Assembly (NCBI RefSeq): GCF_014495845.1
Contig: NZ_CP061080.1
Span: 5,260,001-5,324,000, forward strand
DNA length: 64,000 nucleotides
Reading direction: 5' to 3'
From: Aquibium microcysteis
Lineage (GTDB): Bacteria; Pseudomonadota; Alphaproteobacteria; Rhizobiales; Rhizobiaceae
How positions within the stretch are numbered: the first letter of the stretch is position 1; each line of letters opens with the position of its first letter. The position numbers were made by a program, and so were the translations under genes. Positions 27,449 to 35,836 of the stretch are shown piece after piece. The notes under the pieces were generated by a model. That model was given only the letters and a program-made list of their open reading frames with translations, was not told the origin of the DNA and searched no databases.

Positions 27449-28825
27449 TCAGCCGCGCGGCGTCACCGTCATCGGCAGGCCGCCGCCCGGCTGCGTCGTG
27501 AGCTTCTGCACCGGCCAGGGTTTCGTCGTCGGCAGCGTGTCGAAGCGGAAGCGCGACATCAGCGTTCCGAGCGCGATGACCGCCTCCTGCATGGCGAAGC
27601 TCGCGCCGATGCAGATGCGCGGCCCGGCGCCGAAGGGCAGGTACTGGTAGCGGTCGATCCGGTCGCGGTTGCCGGGCAGGAACCGCGCCGGAAGGAAAGC
27701 TTCCGGATTGTCCCACAGCTTGCGATGGCGGTGCACCGTCCAGGGCATGATCTGGACCTGGGTACCCTTCTGAATGACGAGGTCGCCGTAGGCGTCGTCC
27801 TCGATCGCCTCGCGGCTGATCGAAGCCGCCGGCGGATAGAGCCGCATCGCCTCCTCGAAAGCGGCGCGGGTGACCGGCATGGCGTCGAGCCATTTCACGG
27901 GGTCGGGCTCTGCCGGCAGGACCGTATCGATCTCCTGCTCGACCTTCACGCGTTCCCAGGGCGCTTCGGCCAGGCAGTAGAGCGTCCAGCCGAGCGCCCG
28001 CGCCGTCGTCTCGTGGCCGGCACCGATGAAGGTGATGATGTTGTCGGCGATCTCGTCGCCGGAAAGTCCCTGCGGCCCCTCCGCCCTGAGGAGCAGCGTC
28101 AGGAAGTCGTTCGGCGCGCCGTCGGGATCGCGCGCCAGCTTCCCTCGCCGCAGCTGCGCCGTGTCGTCGACCAGCCTGCGGAAGAAGGCCATGGTCTTGC
28201 GTCCGCGGATGCGGGTGAAGCGCGGCAGCCAGTCCGGCGCGCCGAGGAGGTCGAGCGGATCGACCCGTCCCATGGTCTCGAAGAGATGATCGACCTGCCG
28301 TGCGAAGGTTCCGGGCTCGCCGGCGATCTCGCCCGAGAACAGCGTTTCGGCGAGGATGTCGTAGGTGAGCATCGTCATGTCGTGCGCCAGATCGATCGCT
28401 CCGGTGTGCCCGGCATATCGATCCGCGAACGCCTGCGCGCTCTTCAGCATCGGCTCCGCGAAGCCGTGAATGTGGCGCGGCGTGAAGACGGGCGCCATCG
28501 CCTTGCGGGAACGCTTCCAGGTCTCGCCCTCGGCCGTCAGCAGCCCGTCGCGCAGGATCGGCCGCAGGATCTTCTGCCGTACCCGGCCCATGCGGTAGTT
28601 GCGGACGTTGTCGACGAGCACGTGGCGGATGAGGCCCGGATCGTTGGCAACGAGCAGCGGCCCGCCGATGCCGCCCTTCAGCGAGACCCATGGCTCGTTG
28701 TAGGATGGCTCGCCCCACAGTTCGAGCGGATTGCGATAGACGATCCGCAGCATCTGCAGTGCCGAGGGCGGCCGTGTGCGCGGCTTCGGGGCGGGCGGGA
28801 CGAAAGGGGCAGGTTGGGCGTCCAT
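27449..28825 (-). CDS. Cytochrome P450
   Basis: 458 residues. The I-helix motif FIGAGHETTARAL (oxygen activation), the K-helix EAMRLYPP (ExxR) and the heme-ligand loop FGAGPRICIGASFA with its Cys are all intact. No signal or membrane anchor is seen, so it is a soluble bacterial P450. Fused reductase or ferredoxin domains are absent and no redox partner gene is adjacent. The substrate cannot be inferred. The start at 28825 is preferred; an in-frame ATG lies 9 codons upstream. Confidence 0.92.
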   Translation of the reverse strand: MDAQPAPFVPPAPKPRTRPPSALQMLRIVYRNPLELWGEPSYNEPWVSLKGGIGGPLLVANDPGLIRHVLVDNVRNYRMGRVRQKILRPILRDGLLTAEGETWKRSRKAMAPVFTPRHIHGFAEPMLKSAQAFADRYAGHTGAIDLAHDMTMLTYDILAETLFSGEIAGEPGTFARQVDHLFETMGRVDPLDLLGAPDWLPRFTRIRGRKTMAFFRRLVDDTAQLRRGKLARDPDGAPNDFLTLLLRAEGPQGLSGDEIADNIITFIGAGHETTARALGWTLYCLAEAPWERVKVEQEIDTVLPAEPDPVKWLDAMPVTRAAFEEAMRLYPPAASISREAIEDDAYGDLVIQKGTQVQIMPWTVHRHRKLWDNPEAFLPARFLPGNRDRIDRYQYLPFGAGPRICIGASFAMQEAVIALGTLMSRFRFDTLPTTKPWPVQKLTTQPGGGLPMTVTPRG

Positions 28826-31597
<2,772 letters not shown>

Positions 31598-31703
31598 GGG
31601 GCGGCCGCTTCGTCGCCCGCATTCGCGGGAGGCGTGGCGGCCGGCGACGGGCAGCGGAGGAGGCCTACCCGGAGCGCCTCCTTCGGCGCCTTCCGTCGCC
31701 GGC

Positions 31704-33104
31704 TCAGACGCGGCCCTGCCGCTTCTTCCGCCAGGGCGCGTTGGCTTCCCAGTCGCCAGCCATGATGCAGCCGTAGGGCAGCACCTCGTCGACGATCTCG
31801 GCGAGGCCGAAATCCTCGATCTGGCGGCGGACGGTGGATGCGCTCTTGTAGGCGCTCGGCAGTTCCGAGATGTCCGTGACACCCGAGAAGAACCGCGCGT
31901 CGATACCCTTCGTCTCCTCGGCGACGATGTCCTCGACGGGACGATCGCCCTTGAGCCGCTTGTGCTGAGTGCGTGAGAAGTTGCGCCCCGCGCCATGCGG
32001 CGAGAAGCCCAGCCCGTGAGCCGCGTTCCTGCCGCGCGCAATCAGCACCGGTTCCGCCATGTTGAGCGGAATCAGCGTCAGGTCGGTTGCGTCGTCCGCC
32101 CAGTCGTCGAAGGCGGGCGTCGCTCCCTTGCCGTGATAAAACAGACCGTCCGAGCGCCGGAAGACGAAGTTGTGCTCGTTCCAGAACCGGTCGCCCACCT
32201 TGGCGGAGAGGCGTTCCGCCGTGAGGTCGTGGATGAGTTCGTGGTTCGCCTTCGTCCAGGCGCGGATGGTCTGCAGCGCGTCCCAATAGTCGTCGCCTTC
32301 CCGCGTGTCGGCGGGGATCCAGGCGTTCTGGGGCAGCGTCGCCGGCGACAGCCGTTTGCGGAAACTCTCGGCGATCTTCATGCCGCGGGAATAGAGCCGG
32401 GCGCCCGGCGCGCGCGACCCGTGATGGGTCACGAGCGCCGTCTCGCCGGTCGATTTCAGCGTGCCGACGAAGGCGAAGTGGTTGCCGTCGCCCTGCGTGC
32501 CGAAGTGCTCGATCGCCGCGCTCATATTGTCGCGCAGACAGGGATTGGCGTCGATGCGCGCGGCGACTTCTGCCGGCGGGCGGATCTGTTGCCCGCGCGG
32601 GCGCCCGCCCGGTCCGAAATGCGTCACCGCATGGACCGCGTCGAGCAACGCGGCCGGCGATACGCCCGGGAAGGTCGAGATCGCCATCGAGCAGCAGATG
32701 TCGGCCGAATGCATGTCGGGATGGATCGCCTCGGAAACCACCACGCCGCCGACCGGGATCGTGCCAGACGGGCCCGCCGGGCACGCGTCGGGCATGATCG
32801 CGCCGGCGCGCACCACCGGCGTGCGCATCAGCATCCGCATCGAGTTGCTCACCGCTTCGACATTCGAGGCCTCGTGCTCGTTCTCCGCCTTGATGTTGAC
32901 GTGGAACGGAATCGTATCCTGCGCCAGCAGCGGCACCGCTGGCGGCGGCTCGAAAGCGCGCGCGGCCGCGACCGCGTCCGCATGCGACCCGCCGCGCGCG
33001 AGCACCGTGTTGCCGGCGGCGAGCGCGTCGCGAAACCACTTTCCCTGCGCCAGTCCGGCGTCGATGAGATCCTGTCCGCTCAGTACGTCGACCATGTCGT
33101 CCAT
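31704..33104 (-). CDS. rtcB: RNA-splicing ligase RtcB
   Basis: 466 residues, longer than the 408 of E. coli RtcB. Metal and guanylate site blocks are intact: HPDMHSADICCSMAIS (Asp, Cys), HFGTQGDGNHF (His), and THHGSRAPG; the guanylated His lies in SPHGAGR in the C-terminal third. It joins RNA 2',3'-cyclic phosphate or 3'-phosphate ends to 5'-OH ends using GTP and Mn2+. The start at 33104 follows the last tRNA-like RNA unit by 80 nt. Gene order rsr - RNA array - rtcB on one strand implies a shared RtcR-controlled transcript. No rtcA follows it. Confidence 0.93.
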   Translation of the reverse strand: MDDMVDVLSGQDLIDAGLAQGKWFRDALAAGNTVLARGGSHADAVAAARAFEPPPAVPLLAQDTIPFHVNIKAENEHEASNVEAVSNSMRMLMRTPVVRAGAIMPDACPAGPSGTIPVGGVVVSEAIHPDMHSADICCSMAISTFPGVSPAALLDAVHAVTHFGPGGRPRGQQIRPPAEVAARIDANPCLRDNMSAAIEHFGTQGDGNHFAFVGTLKSTGETALVTHHGSRAPGARLYSRGMKIAESFRKRLSPATLPQNAWIPADTREGDDYWDALQTIRAWTKANHELIHDLTAERLSAKVGDRFWNEHNFVFRRSDGLFYHGKGATPAFDDWADDATDLTLIPLNMAEPVLIARGRNAAHGLGFSPHGAGRNFSRTQHKRLKGDRPVEDIVAEETKGIDARFFSGVTDISELPSAYKSASTVRRQIEDFGLAEIVDEVLPYGCIMAGDWEANAPWRKKRQGRV

Positions 33105-33184
33105 CCCTATTCATCTCTTCGCGAACCCATTGGGGCTGCGTCTGCCAATTGTTCAGCCGGCTTGCGGCGCCGGGTTCGGCGGTC

Positions 33185-33279
33185 GGACGACAAGGGGCTG
33201 CAAGACCATCGACGAACCTTCCGGTCCATCGGGCGGATTCGAACCGCCAGTACCGATGTAGTCCTGCATTCATTCGTCC
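33185..33279 (-). ncRNA. Y RNA-like unit 6: T-arm/acceptor minihelix
   Basis: Shortest unit (95 nt), read on the minus strand. The outer helix pairs GGACGA (33279-33274) with TCGTCC (33190-33185) and holds the motif GACGAATG. The inner helix pairs TGCAGGAC (33268-33261) with GTCTTGCA (33206-33199). Inside is a T arm, GGCGG-TTCGAAT-CCGCC, then a 9-bp acceptor-like stem CGATGGACC / GGTTCGTCG closed by the GNRA loop GGAA. D arm and anticodon arm are absent. It therefore mimics only the top half of a tRNA. It lies directly before rtcB. Confidence 0.75.
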
Positions 33280-33288
33280 TTCCGGTCT

Positions 33289-33414
33289 GGCGACAAAACG
33301 CGCCAGGACGTTTCTGAGCTACTTCGCGTCCTTGCGGGTGCGAGGGGCGACTTGAACGCCCGACCTCCCGACATGTGCCGGGTGCTCTATCCTGTAGTCC
33401 CGACTGCATTCGCC
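33289..33414 (-). ncRNA. Y RNA-like unit 5: permuted tRNA mimic, broken in the D loop
   Basis: Outer helix GGCGA (33414-33410) / TCGCC (33293-33289), where both strands changed together relative to GACGA/TCGTC in units 1, 2 and 6. Inner helix GTCGGGAC (33404-33397) / GTCCTGGC (33309-33302). The body starts in the D loop (GGATAGAGCA), then an anticodon-like hairpin CCCGGC-ACAT-GTCGGG with only four loop bases, the variable AGGTC, and a T arm GGGCG-TTCAAGT-CGCCC. An acceptor stem capped by GCAA follows, then the 5' part AGTAGCTCAG. It cannot decode or be charged as a normal tRNA. Confidence 0.78.
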
Positions 33415-33416
33415 CT

Positions 33417-33556
33417 CGATGCTTGGCGGCAAGGGTTGGCAGGACAGCTTTGACTGCGCCACATCGCCTTGCGGCGATGGAGTGATTTGAACACCCGACC
33501 TCTCGCCTTGGGGCGAGCGCGCTACCTGTAGTCCTGCCCGCATTCGCCAGGCATCG
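33417..33556 (-). ncRNA. Y RNA-like unit 4: permuted tRNA mimic with GCAA-capped acceptor
   Basis: Outer helix CGATGCCTGGCG (33556-33545) / CGCCAAGCATCG (33428-33417) has one mismatch; inner helix GGCAGGAC (33538-33531) / GTCCTGCC (33445-33438) is perfect. The body reads from the D loop: GGTAGCGC, hairpin CTCGCC-CCAA-GGCGAG in place of the anticodon arm, AGGTC, T arm GGGTG-TTCAAAT-CACTC. Then comes a perfect 7-bp acceptor CATCGCC / GGCGATG joined by GCAA (33472-33469), and TGGCGCAGT. This is the clearest case of a tRNA whose two ends are fused and whose chain is reopened in the D loop. Confidence 0.82.
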
Positions 33557-33558
33557 AT

Positions 33559-33689
33559 GATCGCGGCGCCAGAAATGACGAAACCCCGGAAGCCCCGCTC
33601 GTGCCAGTGAGCGCCCGCAAGGGTGAGGAGTCGAACCCCACGGGTCATCCCTGTATTGTGCTGTAGTTCCGTCGGCATTCGCCGCGATC
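33559..33689 (-). ncRNA. Y RNA-like unit 3: partly degenerate tRNA mimic
   Basis: Outer helix GATCGCGGCG (33689-33680) / CGCCGCGATC (33568-33559), 10 perfect pairs; inner helix GACGGAAC (33673-33666) / GTTTCGTC (33584-33577). Inside are a T arm (TGGGG-TTCGACT-CCTCA), a short acceptor CCC-TTGC-GGG and a D arm GCTC-ACTGGCAC-GAGC. Anticodon-arm pairing is unclear; GGG-ATGA-CCC forms a small separate hairpin. The 3' flank differs from the TTG[TC]CG[TC]C of the other units, but the outer helix is the longest perfect one. Confidence 0.72.
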
Positions 33690-33699
33690 GTATTGGGGT

Positions 33700-33826
33700 G
33701 TGACGACAATTTCGTCGCGAAACGTTCTTCTGCTCTAACCGCTGAGCTACGGCCCCGATTGGCGGGACCGGCGGGACTTGAACCCGCGACACGAAGGTTG
33801 GATGTAGTTCCGCTGTCATTCGTCAC
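33700..33826 (-). ncRNA. Y RNA-like unit 2: permuted tRNA with encoded CCA
   Basis: Outer helix GTGACGA (33826-33820) / TCGTCAC (33706-33700); inner helix GCGGAAC (33813-33807) / GTTTCGC (33723-33717). The body begins in the anticodon arm, then variable GTGTC, T arm GCGGG-TTCAAGT-CCCGC, acceptor strand CGGTCCC, discriminator G and CCA (33762-33760). After ATC the 5' strand GGGGCCG starts and pairs fully with CGGTCCC (one G-U), followed by TAGCTCAGCGGTTAGAGCA. Anticodon stem GAAGA/CCTTC has four pairs. The acceptor end is open, so processing to 5' and 3'-CCA ends is possible. Confidence 0.8.
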
Positions 33827-33874
33827 GCTCTTCTCGCTACTCCTTCTTTCAGTCCTGTTGGCACCCGACGTCGT

Positions 33875-34022
33875 CATGACGACAAGGGTGATGAAACGTC
33901 GCCCGCCTTGCGGCGGACACCTGCTCTACCGCTGAGCTACGGGCCCGCAGTGGTGGACCCGGCGGGATTCGAACCCGCGACCTGGAGGGTGACAGCCTGT
34001 AGTTCCATCGGCATTCGTCATG
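33875..34022 (-). ncRNA. Y RNA-like unit 1: permuted tRNA with encoded CCA
   Basis: First unit after rsr. Outer helix CATGACGA (34022-34015) / TCGTCATG (33882-33875); inner helix GATGGAAC (34009-34002) / GTTTCATC (33897-33890). The 3' half comes first: AGGTC, T arm GCGGG-TTCGAAT-CCCGC, CGGGTCC, A, CCA (33953-33951). After CTGC the 5' half follows: GGGCCCG, which pairs fully with CGGGTCC, then TAGCTCAGCGGTAGAGCA. An extra GNRA hairpin CCGCC-GCAA-GGCGG (33916-33903) sits beyond the D arm. Anticodon-stem pairing is imperfect (GGTGT/TCACC). Standard tRNA finders would miss it because the halves are swapped. Confidence 0.8.
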
Positions 34023-34076
34023 CGCTTTCGGTGTGGCTCCCGGCGGGTGCACCGCCGGGAGCCGTCTTCAAAGCGC
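34022..34076 (-). other. Stable two-part hairpin at the rsr stop codon
   Basis: On the minus strand GGCTCCCGGCGG (34063-34052) pairs perfectly with CCGCCGGGAGCC (34046-34035) around a 5-nt loop. An outer 7-bp helix, GCGCTTT (34076-34070) / AAAGCGC (34028-34022), encloses it. The rsr stop lies in the outer left strand. There is no T-run, so it is more likely a processing or mRNA-stability element separating rsr mRNA from the RNA array than a full terminator. Confidence 0.6.
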
Positions 34077-35627
34077 TGTCGCATCGATGGCGCGGACCCA
34101 GTGATCCGGGTCGTTGCCGCTCGAAACGAAGCTTGCCACCACGTCGAACACACGGTCCGAGAAGCCGCCGACGTTCAGCACGTCGCCGTCGCCCTTCGCC
34201 TGCGTCGTCGCATGGGGCTGGATGTCGACGCAGACCAGCTTCGCCTTCGGGTTCAACGCCTTCAGCTTCCGCCACTCCTGCATCGTTCCGGTCCCCTGAT
34301 GCGGATGCGCCGTAGCGTCCAACCAGGACTGGTTGTCCGAAACGAACAGAACCAGGTCGACCTTTGCCCGCTCCTTCACCAGCCGCGCCAGCGGAGCCGA
34401 ACAGTTCGTTCCGCCGCCACCGATCGCGGCCAGCTTCGCCGCATTGGTCATCACCGTGTCGCGGGCGTTGAGGTGGACTTCCACCACGTCGTTCTCGAAC
34501 GGCAGGACCCGCGCCGTCGGGTTGCGCCGCAGAACCGACGCCGCCACGAGCGCAGCGACGTCGATACAGCGGACCGTCGACGTCGACCCCTTGCGGTGGC
34601 CGGTCACCGACGACCCCATCGACCCCGAAACGTCCGGGCAGACGACGACGTTTCTGCCGAAGGACGGCACGTTGGCGAGTGCCACCTCCATCGCATCCTG
34701 CAACGAGTCCCGGACCACCGGCGGCACGGCTGGATCGACGTTCATGTACGCCACCAACAGCTGGTAGGGGAAAACGCGCGAGCGCTTCACCTCGGCGGGG
34801 TCGGCCAGGCGACGGGCAAGCCGCTCGGCAAATCCCTCCACCTCGAACACGCCGTGGCGTGCGAAGGTGTTCAGGTTCTGCCGCAGCATCTGCCAGCCGG
34901 CCGTCTCGGCGATCTCTGCCCAATGCTCCTTCGTCAGGGGCAGTGCGGTGAGCATCTGGAACGGCACGTTCGGCACCGGCAGCGACGGGTCGCGCTTGAA
35001 CGCCTCGAACGCCGTAACCTGCACCGGCAGGGCGTTCACATCGTGCGGTTTGCCGAGCAGATAGCCGTAAAGCGCCTCACGCGACGCCGAGACCGGCTTC
35101 GGGTGAACCATCTTCACGACATCCGCCAGCGAGGGGTCGTTGCCGACCGCCGCCCGCATGAGTTCGACGTCCGAGGCCTTCTCCAGCCATCCGAGTACCA
35201 GCCGCTTGGGACGCGTCCCCAGCGACTTGCGCCCCGTGGCGCCCGACCGCATGACCTGCACGAAGGTGCGCAGCATCTTGCCGTTCTTCACGACCCGGCT
35301 GAACGCTCGCTCGAACTGGTCGCCCTGCATCTGCGAGAGGATCGCCAGCAGGAATGCCGGCATATCCTTCATGTAGCCCTGCTCGAAAGCATGCACGGCG
35401 GTCTTGGCCAGGAATTCCGGTTCGACCTGCCAGGCAAGCTTCAGCACCTCGTCGAGCTGCTCCCGCGCATCCGCGTAGAAGGTGGCGTTGAACGTTCCCG
35501 TCGCGGCCAGCTGCGCGAGAGCCTGATGCGGCGCCAGCCGGTAGGCCGGAGCGCCCTCGTGGTTCGTCGCGTCGGTACGCGGGAGCAGCTTTCCCCTGAT
35601 CGCCGCAAACACGGATTTGTTTGCCAT
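34068..35627 (-). CDS. rsr: Ro60/TROVE domain protein Rsr
   Basis: 519 residues from MANKSVFAAIRGKLLPRTDA, start 35627 with AAGGAAG upstream. Residues about 15-320 form the HEAT-like TROVE ring (VEPEFLAKTAVHAFEQGYMKD, GYLLGKPHDVNALP). The C-terminal part is a von Willebrand A domain with the MIDAS motif DVSGSMGSS near 332-340. Ro60 orthologues bind Y RNAs and misfolded RNA and, in bacteria, gate exonucleases such as PNPase. The RNA array directly downstream is its likely ligand. Probably transcribed from the sigma-54-like site at 35661-35676. Confidence 0.92.
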   Translation of the reverse strand: MANKSVFAAIRGKLLPRTDATNHEGAPAYRLAPHQALAQLAATGTFNATFYADAREQLDEVLKLAWQVEPEFLAKTAVHAFEQGYMKDMPAFLLAILSQMQGDQFERAFSRVVKNGKMLRTFVQVMRSGATGRKSLGTRPKRLVLGWLEKASDVELMRAAVGNDPSLADVVKMVHPKPVSASREALYGYLLGKPHDVNALPVQVTAFEAFKRDPSLPVPNVPFQMLTALPLTKEHWAEIAETAGWQMLRQNLNTFARHGVFEVEGFAERLARRLADPAEVKRSRVFPYQLLVAYMNVDPAVPPVVRDSLQDAMEVALANVPSFGRNVVVCPDVSGSMGSSVTGHRKGSTSTVRCIDVAALVAASVLRRNPTARVLPFENDVVEVHLNARDTVMTNAAKLAAIGGGGTNCSAPLARLVKERAKVDLVLFVSDNQSWLDATAHPHQGTGTMQEWRKLKALNPKAKLVCVDIQPHATTQAKGDGDVLNVGGFSDRVFDVVASFVSSGNDPDHWVRAIDATAL

Positions 35628-35660
35628 CTCTGTCTTCCTTCTCGTTCCCGCGACAAGCCT

Positions 35661-35676
35661 TTCAAGAGGCATGCCA
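35661..35676 (-). promoter_or_regulatory. Sigma-54-like -24/-12 promoter of rsr
   Basis: On the minus strand TGGCATG-CCTC-TTGAA matches the consensus TGGCACG-N4-TTGCA with GG and the -12 element correctly spaced; the -12 has GA instead of GC. It lies 34 nt before the chosen rsr start, leaving room for a short leader with the AAGGAAG site. The divergent neighbour encodes RtcR, an obligate sigma-54 activator, which makes the match meaningful. Confidence 0.6.
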
Positions 35677-35691
35677 AGTCGAGTTCCAGGC

Positions 35692-35709
35692 AGAGGGAGG
35701 CGTCCCTCT
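35692..35709. promoter_or_regulatory. Inverted repeat AGAGGGA-N4-TCCCTCT, possible RtcR site
   Basis: Perfect 7-nt arms at 35692-35698 and 35703-35709, 16 nt upstream of the -24 element on the rsr side and between rsr and rtcR. Activator sites for sigma-54 promoters usually lie further upstream, so this could also be another operator. Confidence 0.35.
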
Positions 35710-35836
35710 CTTCCTTCAAGCCTCTGATATCATTGCATACAAATCTTCCGACCAACGATGTTGCGGGGAATGTTGACGTTGGGTGGAGACAGGTGAAATA
35801 ATCCCACGGTATAGATTCATATCGAATGAGATAAGA

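Noticed and set aside
33185..34022. Array of normal tRNA genes or tRNA pseudogenes
   Set aside because: T-arm and D-arm sequences are clear, but in every unit that has both acceptor strands the 3' strand comes first. Flanking helices covary, so simple decayed tRNA genes do not explain the pattern.
33185..34022. CRISPR array
   Set aside because: Repeated motifs are 8-10 nt and vary between units; there are no identical repeats of 25-40 nt with uniform spacers and no cas genes.
33105..34067. Open frames within the RNA array, such as 33319-33819 and 33107-33877 on the minus strand
   Set aside because: They run across tRNA-like stems and change frame between units; no protein motif or ribosome-binding site supports them.
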